Notes: generated by a model from the letters alone, not told the origin. Positions 26,042-35,383 are shown, counted from the stretch's first letter. The stretch: DNA of 41,779 bases from Sulfurirhabdus autotrophica (GCF_004346685.1 NZ_SMCO01000026.1:1-41779), one strand, 5' to 3'. Translations and numbers: made by a program.

Positions 26042-27688
26042 TTAGCCTAACAGGAAAGGAGAGCTTTTCTTGTTGCCACGATTGTCGCTTGATGCGCTGT
26101 TGCCGCGATTATCGTTGGATGGGCCATTGCTACGGCTGCTGCTGTTACTGCGGTTGCCGTTTCCATTGGAATTTGGATAGCTGCGGTTTCCATTAGCGGT
26201 GCTAGCGTTAGCGCTGTTGCCGCTACTGCGACGTGGCTCTGAGTTGCGTGAAGCATAGCCATCGCGCTCAGAACGTTTGTCATTATTGTAGCTGCTACCA
26301 AAAGTATTGCCATTGGTGTTGCCATTAGGGTTAGCTGAGGCGGTGCGGTCAAACCCTGGGCGATCTGGACGGCGATCCTGGCCCTGGCTGAAAGTGCGCT
26401 CACCTGTTGGCTTTGAACGGCCACCGCCACCACTGCCACTGCGACTTGGGCTGGAATTGTTCCATCCACCGGAATTGGAGTTATTGCCAAAGCTTCTGCC
26501 ACCACGTTTTTGGCTGACATTAGGCGCACCGCTACGGCGAGCCTGTACTTTAGGCTCAAGCCCTGGAATGACATGCGCTTCAATAGGCTGGCCAGTGAAT
26601 CGTTCGATTTTCTTCAACTGGATACCGTCTCTTGGCGAAGCGAAAGAGACAGCAATACCTGTTGCACCAGCACGACCGGTACGACCAATACGGTGTACAT
26701 AGTCTTCAGCAAATTTAGGCAGGTCGAAGTTGATTACGTGGGAAATTCCAGGTACGTCCAGGCCGCGAGCTGCAACATCGGTAGCTACCAAAACACGTAT
26801 GCGGCCTTGGCGCATACGTGTGATGGTGCGGTTACGAGCGCCTTGGTTCATGTCGCCATGTAATGCTGCAGATTCGTGGCCTTGTGAGAATAAATCATCA
26901 GCCAGTGTGTCTGCATCTCGTTTTGTGGCAGTGAAAATAATCGCTTGTTTAAGTTCAACATCATTCAAAATGTGTTGTAGCAAGCGGTTTTTGTGAGACA
27001 TGTCATCAGCGTAGTGTAAACGTTGCTCGATATTTTCATGTTTTGCTTGCTGACTCGCCACTTGAATCTGCTTTGGATCTTTCAGAAGTTGCTTGGCTAG
27101 TCTGGCGATAGTACCTTCAAATGTCGCTGAGAACATCAATGTCTGACGGGTAGGTGGTGTAGCTGCAGAGATTCTTTCTACATCTTCTAGAAAGCCCATA
27201 TCCAGCATGCGGTCAGCTTCATCCAGAATCAACATTTCAAGACGTGAGAAATCAACACGGCCACGTTCAATATGATCAATCAGGCGGCCAGGGGTGGCGA
27301 CTAGAATGTCGATTGGCTGTGACAGTAATTTGTTTTGTAATGGGTAAGGCATGCCGCCCAAAATGCTGACTACCTTGGTGCGATTAAGGTGTTTGCTGTA
27401 TTTAGCAGCTGCTTCAGTCACCTGGGTTGCCAGTTCACGTGTAGGCGTCAGAACCAGGATACGCGGACCACGGCTCTGGATTTTTGACGGAACGGTCAGG
27501 CACTGTAGTGCGGGAATGATAAATGCAGCGGTTTTACCTGTTCCGGTTTGAGCGGAAGCCAGTAAGTCATGGCCGGCCATTGCTTCAGGAATCGCTTGTT
27601 CCTGGATTGGTGTAGGTGTTGTGTAACCAGCTTCTGCAATAGCTTTAAGAATATTTGGATTTAAATTTAGATCTTCAAATGTAGACAC
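26042..27688 (-). CDS. rhlE: DEAD-box ATP-dependent RNA helicase, RhlE-like, with long Asn/Ser/Gly-rich tail
   Basis: The 548-residue helicase has the full motif set: Q motif (TPTPIQEQAIP), AQTGTGKT at 46-53, DEAD at 156-159, SAT at 187-189 and HRIGRTGR at 332-339. It unwinds short RNA duplexes and probably acts in ribosome assembly and RNA turnover. From about residue 385 a low-complexity tail rich in Asn, Ser, Gly and Arg runs to SSPFLLG; such tails bind RNA and may promote condensates. I accept the GTG start at 27688 because AGGA lies 7 nt upstream and STFEDLNLNP is the normal RhlE beginning. A long hairpin-rich leader precedes it. A second rhlE lies at 35614-37041. Confidence 0.93.
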   Translation of the reverse strand: MSTFEDLNLNPNILKAIAEAGYTTPTPIQEQAIPEAMAGHDLLASAQTGTGKTAAFIIPALQCLTVPSKIQSRGPRILVLTPTRELATQVTEAAAKYSKHLNRTKVVSILGGMPYPLQNKLLSQPIDILVATPGRLIDHIERGRVDFSRLEMLILDEADRMLDMGFLEDVERISAATPPTRQTLMFSATFEGTIARLAKQLLKDPKQIQVASQQAKHENIEQRLHYADDMSHKNRLLQHILNDVELKQAIIFTATKRDADTLADDLFSQGHESAALHGDMNQGARNRTITRMRQGRIRVLVATDVAARGLDVPGISHVINFDLPKFAEDYVHRIGRTGRAGATGIAVSFASPRDGIQLKKIERFTGQPIEAHVIPGLEPKVQARRSGAPNVSQKRGGRSFGNNSNSGGWNNSSPSRSGSGGGGRSKPTGERTFSQGQDRRPDRPGFDRTASANPNGNTNGNTFGSSYNNDKRSERDGYASRNSEPRRSSGNSANASTANGNRSYPNSNGNGNRSNSSSRSNGPSNDNRGNSASSDNRGNKKSSPFLLG

Positions 27689-27885
27689 GTTTTTTCCTAA
27701 TAATTAGGGATAAAAAAACGCGCAAGCAGGGAACGGCAGGTTCAAAACCTGTCTAGGTGAACAATAGCACTGCTAGCGCAAAAGCATCGTCGCTAACCGG
27801 CAGTGATACAGTCATTTCAGAAATTAAAACTACTGAAATAGAAGAAGGTCAGAGATCGATGAAACTGAAAATCCTGAACTTTATC
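27689..27885 (-). promoter_or_regulatory. Structured 5' leader of the minus-strand rhlE
   Basis: About 195 nt lie between the predicted promoter and the GTG. They contain three inverted repeats: CAGGTT/AACCTG (27737-27742, 27746-27751); CACTGCTAGCG with CGCTA and GCAGTG (27768-27778, 27791-27795, 27800-27805); and ATTTCAG/CTGAAAT (27814-27820, 27833-27839). The layout suggests post-transcriptional control such as cold response or autoregulation. This is inference. Confidence 0.45.
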
Positions 27886-27888
27886 TAT

Positions 27889-27917
27889 ATAATAGAGAAG
27901 GATTTTCTAGTTGAAAA
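27889..27917 (-). promoter_or_regulatory. Predicted sigma-70 promoter of minus-strand rhlE
   Basis: On the minus strand TTTTCA (27917-27912) is followed after 17 nt by TATTAT (27894-27889). Four of six -35 positions match the consensus and spacing is ideal. Confidence 0.4.
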
Positions 27918-27990
27918 AGGGGAATGAATTGCTTTTCCCGTTAATCAATTTATAAGATTATACTGATTTGCTAAAAAAATGCAATCTTTA

Positions 27991-27999
27991 TGCTACAAT
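27991..27999 (+). promoter_or_regulatory. Extended -10 promoter of typA
   Basis: TGCTACAAT gives a TGn extended -10 element with TACAAT at 27994-27999, 35 nt before the typA ATG. There is no good -35 at normal spacing, which extended -10 promoters tolerate. It also argues against starting typA at the upstream ATG 27990, which would lie inside the promoter. Confidence 0.45.
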
Positions 28000-28034
28000 G
28001 TGCCCTCTTTAAATATATCGCCAGAGCTAAATAC

Positions 28035-29840
28035 ATGTCCCGCGCCTTAAGAAATATAGCCATTATTGCCCACGTTGACCACGGTAAAACAACCATGGTG
28101 GATAAATTATTGCAGCAGTCTGGTGCATTTGCATCACACCAACTGATTTCCGAACGTGTAATGGATAGCAACGATCTTGAAAAAGAGCGCGGCATTACCA
28201 TTCTGGCCAAAAATACTTCGGTCAACTTCGAAGGCACTCATATTAATATCGTAGACACACCGGGTCACGCTGACTTTGGTGGTGAAGTAGAACGAGTTCT
28301 TTCTATGGTTGATGGTGTTTTGTTGCTTGTGGATGCTGTTGAAGGTCCAATGCCTCAAACTCGTTTCGTTACCAAGAAAGCTCTGGCGTTAGGCTTGAAG
28401 CCGATTGTTGTTATTAATAAGGTTGATCGTCCAGGCTCACGGCCTGACTGGGTTGTGAACCAGACATTTGAATTGTTTGATAAGTTGGGTGCAACTGAAG
28501 AGCAACTGGATTTCCCCGTTATATATGCTTCTGCATTGAATGGTTTTGCAAAGCTCGACATGGCTGAAGAAAGCGATACCATGCGCCCATTGTTTGAAAC
28601 CGTACTCAAACATGTACCTGCACCATCTGGCAGTGCCGACGAGCCTTTGCAAATGCAGATCAGTGCGTTGGATTATTCCAGCTTTGTTGGCCGTATCGGT
28701 GTGGCGAAAATCGCACATGGTTGTTTACGTCCGGGTCAAGATGTAATGGTGATGCATGGTTTAGATGATAAAGGTAAAAAGGGTCGCGTTAATCAGGTAC
28801 TGGGTTTTCGAGGCCTGGATCGCGTGTTGTTGGAAGAGGCTATAGCAGGCGACATCGTATTGATCAACGGTATTGAAGATATCGGTATCGGTGTGACTCT
28901 TGCCGACATGGCTAATCCGAAAGCATTGCCAATGCCTGCAGTAGATGAACCTACTCTGACCATGAATTTCCAGGTGAATACTTCACCTTTAGCGGGTACT
29001 GAAGGCAAGTTTGTAACCAGTCGTCAGATTCGTGACCGTTTACAAAAAGAATTGCTGACCAACGTTGCGTTGCGCGTAGAAGATTCGGGTGATAATGATG
29101 TGTTTTTGGTATCAGGCCGTGGTGAATTGCACCTGACCATTCTTGTTGAAAACATGCGTCGTGAAGGTTTTGAATTGGCTGTAAGCAAGCCACGCGTTGT
29201 GATGAGAGATATTGATGGTGTGAAATGTGAACCCTATGAAAATCTGACGATTGACGTAGAAGAAGCGAATCAGGGTGCTGTGATGGAAGAACTGGGTCGC
29301 CGTCGTGGTGACTTGCAGGACATGCAACCCGATGGCAATGGCCGTGTACGTCTGGAATACAAGATTCCTGCGCGTGGTTTGATTGGTTTTCAAGGTGAAT
29401 TTCTGACGATGACACGCGGCTCTGGTGTGATGGCGCACGTTTTCGATGAATATGGCCCTGTTAAGGCTGATATCCCAGGTCGTCACAATGGCGTATTGAT
29501 TAGTCAGGATAACGGTGAAGCGGTTGCTTACGCGCTGTGGAAACTGGAAGATCGTGGCAAGATGTTTGTGACACCAGGTGATAAGTTGTATGAAGGTATG
29601 ATCATTGGTATTCATACGCGTGATAATGATCTGGTAGTGAATCCGATTAAAGGTAAGCAGCTGACCAACGTACGCTCCTCCGGGACTGATGAAGCTGTGC
29701 GTCTGACCACGCCAGTCAAGCTGACACTGGAATCTGCAGTTGAATTTATTGATGATGATGAACTGGTTGAAATTACACCTATTTCCATTCGTCTGCGTAA
29801 GCGCTATTTAACTGAAAACGAACGTAAGCGTAATCGTTAA
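28035..29840 (+). CDS. typA: Ribosome-associated GTPase TypA/BipA
   Basis: This 601-residue protein is a translational GTPase of the EF-G family that binds 70S ribosomes and supports 50S assembly and stress or cold growth. I start at ATG 28035, giving the family-typical MSRALRNIAIIAHVDHGKTT; the in-frame ATG at 27990 would add 15 atypical residues. GTPase motifs are AHVDHGKTT at 12-20, ERGITILAKN, DTPGHADF and NKVDRPG. EF-G-like domains and the BipA-specific C-terminus follow (ending LRKRYLTENERKR). The gene is single, divergent from rhlE, with a hairpin terminator after it. Confidence 0.97.
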   Translation: MSRALRNIAIIAHVDHGKTTMVDKLLQQSGAFASHQLISERVMDSNDLEKERGITILAKNTSVNFEGTHINIVDTPGHADFGGEVERVLSMVDGVLLLVDAVEGPMPQTRFVTKKALALGLKPIVVINKVDRPGSRPDWVVNQTFELFDKLGATEEQLDFPVIYASALNGFAKLDMAEESDTMRPLFETVLKHVPAPSGSADEPLQMQISALDYSSFVGRIGVAKIAHGCLRPGQDVMVMHGLDDKGKKGRVNQVLGFRGLDRVLLEEAIAGDIVLINGIEDIGIGVTLADMANPKALPMPAVDEPTLTMNFQVNTSPLAGTEGKFVTSRQIRDRLQKELLTNVALRVEDSGDNDVFLVSGRGELHLTILVENMRREGFELAVSKPRVVMRDIDGVKCEPYENLTIDVEEANQGAVMEELGRRRGDLQDMQPDGNGRVRLEYKIPARGLIGFQGEFLTMTRGSGVMAHVFDEYGPVKADIPGRHNGVLISQDNGEAVAYALWKLEDRGKMFVTPGDKLYEGMIIGIHTRDNDLVVNPIKGKQLTNVRSSGTDEAVRLTTPVKLTLESAVEFIDDDELVEITPISIRLRKRYLTENERKRNR

Positions 29841-29857
29841 ACCTAATGTAACATCAG

Positions 29858-29891
29858 CCGCGAAGTGTGTTGAAATACTTCGCGGTCCTTT
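29858..29891 (+). terminator. Hairpin terminator after typA
   Basis: CCGCGAAGT (29858-29866) pairs perfectly with ACTTCGCGG (29877-29885) and is followed by a pyrimidine/T-rich stretch (TCCTTTCTTT). Confidence 0.65.
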
Positions 29892-29921
29892 CTTTCCCTG
29901 CTTTACTTCTCGATACTTTAG

Positions 29922-29950
29922 CTGACGTTCTTCCTCCCCGGCGTTATAAT
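29922..29950 (+). promoter_or_regulatory. Predicted sigma-70 promoter of rmuC
   Basis: CTGACG (29922-29927) and a perfect TATAAT (29945-29950) are separated by 17 nt, placed 23 nt before the rmuC ATG. Four of six -35 positions match. Confidence 0.6.
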
Positions 29951-29973
29951 GCTTTCGTCATTCATGGGGATTT

Positions 29974-31383
29974 ATGCTCGATATTCTGATATATATACTT
30001 GCGCTTCTTATACTTTTAGCCCTGTTGTGGCTTGGTTTTAAACTTGCTTACCTGATCCGTTTGCAAAATGAAATGCCTGATGTAGTTGCACAAATTCTTG
30101 AAGAAAAGCACCGCGCCATGCTTTCCAATTTGCACGATGGGTTGAGTCGGCAGGGTGATCGGATGGCTGATGCGCTGATAGATAACTCTGAGCGTTTACG
30201 TGGTGTAGTGTCAGATGAGCTAAAACAAACGCGTGATGCAATGCAGATATTGCGCTTATCCCAAGCCGAGAGTCTGGCTGAAACTAGAGAAGCTGTGCTA
30301 TTGCAGTTGTCAGAAATGGCTGCTGCTTTGCAAGGCAAGCAGGATATGCTGCGTTCGGATATTTTGTCTAAAACGTTACAAACCTTGGCAGAGCAGGGGC
30401 GAGCTGATCAGGAACTGATTCAGAGCACTATGCGTATTGCAACGCAGCAACTCACTTCAACCATTGAAAACCTGACAAAAATAATTGATACACGGCTGGA
30501 GCAAATCAGCGGTAAGGTGTCTGAACGTCTGGATGAAGGATTCAAAAAAACCAACGAAACATTTGTGAGTGTGATGGAGCGTTTGGCGACCATTGATGAG
30601 GCCCAGAAGAAAATTGATGGCTTGACGACGAACGTTGTCAGTCTGCAAGAATTGTTAGGCGATAAGCGTTCGCGTGGTGCATTTGGTGAAGTGCAGTTGG
30701 AAGCGCTGGTGCGAAATGTGCTCCCGGCTAATGCGTATGCAATGCAATATACATTCAGCAATGGCAGCAGGGTGGATTGCGCCATGTTTTTGCCTGAACC
30801 AACGGGTACGGTTGCCGTTGACTCAAAATTTCCATTGGAAAACTACCATCGCATGTTCGATTCCGGTTTGAATGATCTTGAACGAAAAGAGGCGCAAAAA
30901 CAGTTCAAACTGGATATAAAAAAGCATGTGGATGATATCAGTAAAAAATATATCATTCCAAATGAAACGTCGGATGGCGCGGTGATGTTTATTCCTGCTG
31001 AGGCTGTATTTGCTGAAATCCATGCCTACCATTCCGATGTGGTTGATTATGCCATGCAGAAGAGGGTATGGATTGTTTCTCCTACAACCATGATGGCCGT
31101 GCTGAATACAGCTCGTGCAGTCATGAAGGATGTGGAAACTCGTAAGCAAGTGCATATCATTAAAGATTCGTTGTCAAAATTGTCGAAGGATTTTCATTTG
31201 TTTGATGAGCGCATGTTGAAGCTTGCAACCCATATACGACAAGCACACGAAGATGCCGAGCGAGTGCAGATTACCAGTCAAAAAATCAGTAAGCGTTTTG
31301 CCCAGATTGAGGCGGTGGAACTGGATCAGCCCGTTCTGACTGAATCTGGAGCAAAGAGTTTAGGGTCTGATGAATTGAGCTAG
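29974..31383 (+). CDS. rmuC: DNA recombination protein RmuC
   Basis: The 469-residue protein has an N-terminal membrane segment (about 3-22), a long coiled-coil region to about residue 220 rich in Gln, Glu and Arg, and the RmuC nuclease-like domain. Visible RmuC hallmarks are KRSRGAFGEVQLEALV, GTVAVDSKFPLENY and MFIPAEAVFAEIH, followed by WIVSPTTMMAVLNTARAV. In Escherichia coli RmuC limits inversions at short inverted repeats; its biochemical activity is not firmly known. The start ATG follows GGGGA at good spacing. Promoter and terminator context suggest a monocistronic unit. Confidence 0.95.
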   Translation: MLDILIYILALLILLALLWLGFKLAYLIRLQNEMPDVVAQILEEKHRAMLSNLHDGLSRQGDRMADALIDNSERLRGVVSDELKQTRDAMQILRLSQAESLAETREAVLLQLSEMAAALQGKQDMLRSDILSKTLQTLAEQGRADQELIQSTMRIATQQLTSTIENLTKIIDTRLEQISGKVSERLDEGFKKTNETFVSVMERLATIDEAQKKIDGLTTNVVSLQELLGDKRSRGAFGEVQLEALVRNVLPANAYAMQYTFSNGSRVDCAMFLPEPTGTVAVDSKFPLENYHRMFDSGLNDLERKEAQKQFKLDIKKHVDDISKKYIIPNETSDGAVMFIPAEAVFAEIHAYHSDVVDYAMQKRVWIVSPTTMMAVLNTARAVMKDVETRKQVHIIKDSLSKLSKDFHLFDERMLKLATHIRQAHEDAERVQITSQKISKRFAQIEAVELDQPVLTESGAKSLGSDELS

Positions 31384-31585
31384 ATTTGCGCTTAAGATTT
31401 TTTCTATTCATTGTTAAATTCTAGCAAATACCAATCTGAATAACTTTTCTGATCAGCTTTTTGCTTTTAATAAGAGTCTACTGTCTGTTCATCAGTGAAA
31501 TAAGCAGGTATATTTCATAAAATTGCAATTTGGCTCGCTGCTTGATTAAAAAAATAATTTGCGTACCAATTAAGGGTGGAATGTT

Positions 31586-33247
31586 ATGGCAAGAACAAGC
31601 CAAATATTGTCTGGCAATGCTCGATTATTAAAATCCAAAGTTAGTAAATATGCTGTTGTTGGTACCGTTATCTCTATTGCCGCCATTTTGGTTGCAACAG
31701 CGATTATGAGTTTCCTTCAAGTAGGCAGTGTGACCATTGACAGCATGATGTCAGCGCAGCAAACCAATCCTTCCCTCTGGATGCTTGATGCCATGCCCTT
31801 TTTGTTTGCATTCTGGGGGCAATATGTGAGTTCTATCATGGCATTTGAGGCAAGTGCCATGGTGGTTGATCAGACCCATGAATTGCGGACGCAAACCACC
31901 ATACTTGCTAATCAGGCCATGCGCAGCTCTACCTATGATGCCTTGACTGATTTGCCTAATAGAGTGTTATTGAGAGACAGGCTGGAGCAGGCTCTCAATG
32001 TTGCATCCAGAGATAAAACCCATCTGGCAATTCTGATTATGGATCTGGATCGGTTTAAAGATGTGAACGACACACTGGGCCACTACATAGGTGACCGTAT
32101 CCTTAAACAGGTTGCAAAGCGATTGCAGGGTGTGATTCAGGAACCAAACTCAGTAGCACGTTTAGGTGGGGATGAATTTGCTGTTTTGCTGCCAAAAATT
32201 GCGGATATAAAGGATGCAACGCTGGTGGTAAGTAAAATTGAAAAGGCATTGCATGCGCCTTTTATGATTGAAGGTTTGAAGCTTGATATTCAGGCAAGTG
32301 TGGGCGTGGCTTTTTTCCCCGAGCATGGAATGGATGCAGATACCCTGTTGCAACGGGCAGATGTAGCCATGTATGTTGCCAAGAAAAATCACAGTGGTTT
32401 TGTTGTCTATTCCCAAAAACTGGATCAGCACAGTCCACATCGTTTAACGCTCATGGGCGAGCTGCGTCAGGCAATTGACAGGGATGAACTGGTTTTACAT
32501 TACCAGCCAAAAATTAATGTCAAAACTGCAATGGTGAGTGGTGTAGAAGCTCTGGTTCGCTGGAACCATGGCGTTCATGGATTAATGCCTCCTGATGATT
32601 TTATTCCTTTGGCTGAGCGTACAGGACTAATCAAACCGCTTACATTGTGGGTGCTGAACCATGCTTTACAGCAGTGTGCTGTATGGCAGGAGCAAGGATT
32701 GAAACTGGATATTTCAGTCAATGTGTCAGCTAACGGATTGATGGATCTGGATTTGCCCGATACTGTTGCCGGGCTTTTGGCTTCTCATGAAGTTGCACCA
32801 GAAAGGCTGGTTCTGGAAATTACTGAAAGTGCCATTATGCTAGATAAAGATCGCGCAATGCAGGTTTTGACAAGTTTGGCTGGAATGGGTATTCGACTTT
32901 CAATTGATGACTTTGGAACAGGTTATTCCTCACTCGCTTATCTTAGTAAAATGCCCGTGAAAGAAATAAAAATTGATAAATCTTTTGTGATGGATATGGA
33001 GAAAAATAGCAGTAATGCCATGATTGTGCACGCCACAATTGATCTGGGACATAATCTGGGACTGGAAGTGATTGGTGAGGGCGTGGAGAGCAAGGAAATC
33101 ATGGCCAAATTGAAGGGGCTGGGTTGTGATGTGGTGCAAGGCTTTCACTTTACTAAACCGCTTGCTGAAGCGCAATTTTCGGAATGGTTGTCGAAGTCTA
33201 TAAATTCCGGTCTGATTAAAACTGATGGTGGGCAAACAACGAAATAG
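31586..33247 (+). CDS. Membrane GGDEF-EAL protein (cyclic-di-GMP turnover)
   Basis: This 553-residue protein has a membrane segment at about 23-43 and a second hydrophobic stretch near 66-88, with no recognisable sensor domain. The GGDEF domain is intact (GGDEF at 194-198, DLDRFKDVNDTLGH before it) but lacks the RxxD inhibitory site: the residues there are QEPN. The EAL domain is also intact (EALVRW at 321-326, DDFGTGYSSL, EIKIDKSF, GEGVE), so both synthesis and hydrolysis of cyclic-di-GMP are possible; the balance cannot be read from sequence. AAGGGTGGA before the ATG is a good ribosome binding site. It is isolated between rmuC and a thioredoxin-like gene. Confidence 0.94.
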   Translation: MARTSQILSGNARLLKSKVSKYAVVGTVISIAAILVATAIMSFLQVGSVTIDSMMSAQQTNPSLWMLDAMPFLFAFWGQYVSSIMAFEASAMVVDQTHELRTQTTILANQAMRSSTYDALTDLPNRVLLRDRLEQALNVASRDKTHLAILIMDLDRFKDVNDTLGHYIGDRILKQVAKRLQGVIQEPNSVARLGGDEFAVLLPKIADIKDATLVVSKIEKALHAPFMIEGLKLDIQASVGVAFFPEHGMDADTLLQRADVAMYVAKKNHSGFVVYSQKLDQHSPHRLTLMGELRQAIDRDELVLHYQPKINVKTAMVSGVEALVRWNHGVHGLMPPDDFIPLAERTGLIKPLTLWVLNHALQQCAVWQEQGLKLDISVNVSANGLMDLDLPDTVAGLLASHEVAPERLVLEITESAIMLDKDRAMQVLTSLAGMGIRLSIDDFGTGYSSLAYLSKMPVKEIKIDKSFVMDMEKNSSNAMIVHATIDLGHNLGLEVIGEGVESKEIMAKLKGLGCDVVQGFHFTKPLAEAQFSEWLSKSINSGLIKTDGGQTTK

Positions 33248-33344
33248 CCATTGCGAAGAAATTATAGCTTGGCATCTGTTATATTCCGTCTAAAAAATTA
33301 CTGATTGTTATATCTTTTATTCAACTTATTGAACGCGATTTTCT

Positions 33345-33698
33345 ATGAAACTACATGATTCCCATATAATTGAAACCCATTTGCATGATTTTGAAAAAGA
33401 TGTCATTGAAGCTTCTAAAGTCCGACCTGTCATGGTGGATTTCTGGGCGGACTGGTGCCCTCCTTGCCGTGCATTGACGCCAGTATTGGAAAGGGTTGTA
33501 AAAGCCTATGAAGGCAAGTTTTTGTTAGCTACTGTAGAAGTTGATGAAGGCGACAATATGAAACTGGCTGGTCGATATGGTTTAAGAGGGTTTCCTACCG
33601 TGCTGTATTTTGTAAATGGCGAGATAGTGGGGCGCTTCAGTAGCGCAAAACCCGAGCACTGGGTGCGGGAATTTGTGGATGAGCATAGCCCTGAATAA
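33345..33698 (+). CDS. Thioredoxin-like protein with CPPC active site
   Basis: The 117-residue protein is a thioredoxin-fold disulfide reductase or co-chaperone. The core is intact: VDFWADWCPPCRAL with active site CPPC instead of the usual CGPC, then GRYGLRGFPTVLYF with the cis-Pro loop. There is no signal peptide, so it acts in the cytoplasm. The change inside the active site should shift redox potential toward a stronger or different reductant behaviour. Its 3' end overlaps the aminotransferase ATG at 33679, so the two genes are co-transcribed and probably translationally coupled. Confidence 0.9.
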   Translation: MKLHDSHIIETHLHDFEKDVIEASKVRPVMVDFWADWCPPCRALTPVLERVVKAYEGKFLLATVEVDEGDNMKLAGRYGLRGFPTVLYFVNGEIVGRFSSAKPEHWVREFVDEHSPE

Positions 33699-34860
33699 TT
33701 CACGTGTTGCCCACCGCATGGGCGATATTCAACCGTTTTACGTGATGGATATTCTGGCGCGAGCCAGGGAGCTTGAAGCGCAAGGAAAATCCATTGTTCA
33801 CATGGAAATCGGTGAGCCGGATTTTCTAACACCGCAGCCGATTATTAATGCGGGTGTAAAGGCGATTGCAACAGGCAGTATGTTTTACACTCCCGCATTG
33901 GGTTTGCCTGCCTTGCGATCAGCCATTGCCGGATTTTATCGTGATCGATATAACCTCGATTTATCCCCTTCGCGGATTATTATCACGCCAGGTTCGTCAG
34001 GTGCGCTTTTGCTCACGATGGGAGTGCTGCTTAATCCGGGTGATCAGGTGTTAATGGCAGATCCAGGTTACCCCTGTAACCGCCATTTTGTACGTTTTAC
34101 GGAAGGTCAGGCAGTAGGTGTGCCAGTGGATGCTTCGACGGGCTATCAGTTGACCCCGGAGCTCATTGACCAACACTGGACGCCACAGACAGTTGCGGTG
34201 ATGCTGGCTTCCCCATCTAATCCCACAGGCACCCTGATTCCTCCTGAAACATTGCGTGCTATTGCCGAGTTGGTCAAAAGCCGTGGTGGCAAGTTGATAG
34301 TGGATGAGATTTATCATGGATTGGTCTATGAAGGCGAGGCTGCAACGGCCCTTGCTATTTCAGATGAGCTGTTTGTCATCAACAGTTTTTCCAAATACTT
34401 TGGGATGACCGGATGGCGTCTGGGGTGGCTGGTAGCACCAGATGATTATGAACCGGTAATTGATAAGCTGGCTCAGAATATTTTTCTAGCGCCATCCACG
34501 CCGGCACAATATGCAGCGTTGGCAGCATTTACCCCTGAAACCAGAGAAATTCTGGAAGACCGACGGCAGCAATTTAAGGCCCGTCGTGATTATTTGTTAC
34601 CAGCGCTAAGGGAATTGGGTTTTGATATTCCAGTTACGCCTCAAGGCGCATTTTATCTATATGCAGGGTGCAACAAATTTACAGATGACAGTTTCACTTT
34701 TGCACGTGATCTGCTTGAAAATGCAGGCGTTGCTATAACACCAGGCCTTGATTTTGGCAGCCATTTACCAAGTCGCCATGTCCGGTTTGCCTATACTACC
34801 TCATTAGATAATTTGAAAATCGGGGTAAACAGATTGAAGCAGTTAAATCTTGGAAGATAG
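33679..34860 (+). CDS. Class I PLP-dependent aminotransferase
   Basis: A 393-residue fold-type I aminotransferase of the aspartate/alanine/aromatic group. I prefer ATG 33679 over the upstream TTG 33673. Active-site residues are seen: SPSNPTG (Asn181), Asp209 in LIVDEIY, the PLP-binding Lys239 in NSFSKYFGMTGWRLGW, and the carboxylate-binding Arg in RHVRFAY. MEIGEPDF near residue 43 is the usual substrate-loop start. The substrate cannot be settled from sequence. The gene overlaps the thioredoxin-like gene by 20 nt. Confidence 0.93.
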   Translation: MSIALNNSRVAHRMGDIQPFYVMDILARARELEAQGKSIVHMEIGEPDFLTPQPIINAGVKAIATGSMFYTPALGLPALRSAIAGFYRDRYNLDLSPSRIIITPGSSGALLLTMGVLLNPGDQVLMADPGYPCNRHFVRFTEGQAVGVPVDASTGYQLTPELIDQHWTPQTVAVMLASPSNPTGTLIPPETLRAIAELVKSRGGKLIVDEIYHGLVYEGEAATALAISDELFVINSFSKYFGMTGWRLGWLVAPDDYEPVIDKLAQNIFLAPSTPAQYAALAAFTPETREILEDRRQQFKARRDYLLPALRELGFDIPVTPQGAFYLYAGCNKFTDDSFTFARDLLENAGVAITPGLDFGSHLPSRHVRFAYTTSLDNLKIGVNRLKQLNLGR

Positions 34861-34897
34861 ACTTGAGGTTTATATTTTTGATTGTTTTTACTAATAG

Positions 34898-35383
34898 GTG
34901 AGAAAGTTGGAATTGTGTTCCTGTGGCTCTAATAATGCATTTCTAAAATGTTGTGGCCGCTACATTAAATTGGCTGAGGCTGCCCCTACGGCTGAAGCAC
35001 TCATGCGCTCACGCTATACAGCATTCACTCTGAATGATCTGGATTATATCTCCCGTACCTGGCATCCTGATACACGGCCTGGAAAAGAAGATGAACCTTC
35101 AGAGCAGCTGGAATGGTTAAAGCTGGAGGTGAAGGCAACAAGTGCAGGAGGTAAGGACGACACAGAGGGAACCGTGGAGTTTGTGGCTCATTACTGCGCG
35201 AATGGTATTGAAGGCCACATGCAGGAAAAAAGCCGGTTTATCAAAGAAAATGGCCTTTGGTTCTATGTGGATGGTGATTGTGTTGACCAATCAACAATTC
35301 AGCCACACCTGGACAAGGTTGGCCGTAACGACTTATGTCCTTGTGGCAGCAGGAAAAAATATAAAAAATGTTGCGGAAAATAG
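34898..35383 (+). CDS. YchJ-like protein with N- and C-terminal SEC-C motifs
   Basis: The 161-residue protein matches the YchJ/UPF0225 family. A cysteine cluster opens it (CSCGSNNAFLKCC), then EALMRSRYTAF and a NTF2-like middle, and a classical zinc-binding SEC-C motif closes it (LCPCGSRKKYKKCC). Function in this family is unknown. The start is a GTG at 34898, with a TTG at 34907 as an alternative; no strong Shine-Dalgarno is present. It lies 37 nt after the aminotransferase and may be in the same operon. Confidence 0.88.
   Translation: MRKLELCSCGSNNAFLKCCGRYIKLAEAAPTAEALMRSRYTAFTLNDLDYISRTWHPDTRPGKEDEPSEQLEWLKLEVKATSAGGKDDTEGTVEFVAHYCANGIEGHMQEKSRFIKENGLWFYVDGDCVDQSTIQPHLDKVGRNDLCPCGSRKKYKKCCGK

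Noticed and set aside
26100-26480. Minisatellite in the rhlE tail
   Set aside because: Codon-level bias for Asn/Gly/Ser, no exact repeat unit.
26047-26583. Repetitive Ala/Val-rich ORF over the rhlE tail
   Set aside because: It is a frame-shifted reading of the Asn/Ser/Gly-rich helicase tail, whose own frame is intact.
27990-28034. Upstream ATG as typA start
   Set aside because: It overlaps the probable -10 element and adds residues not typical of TypA.
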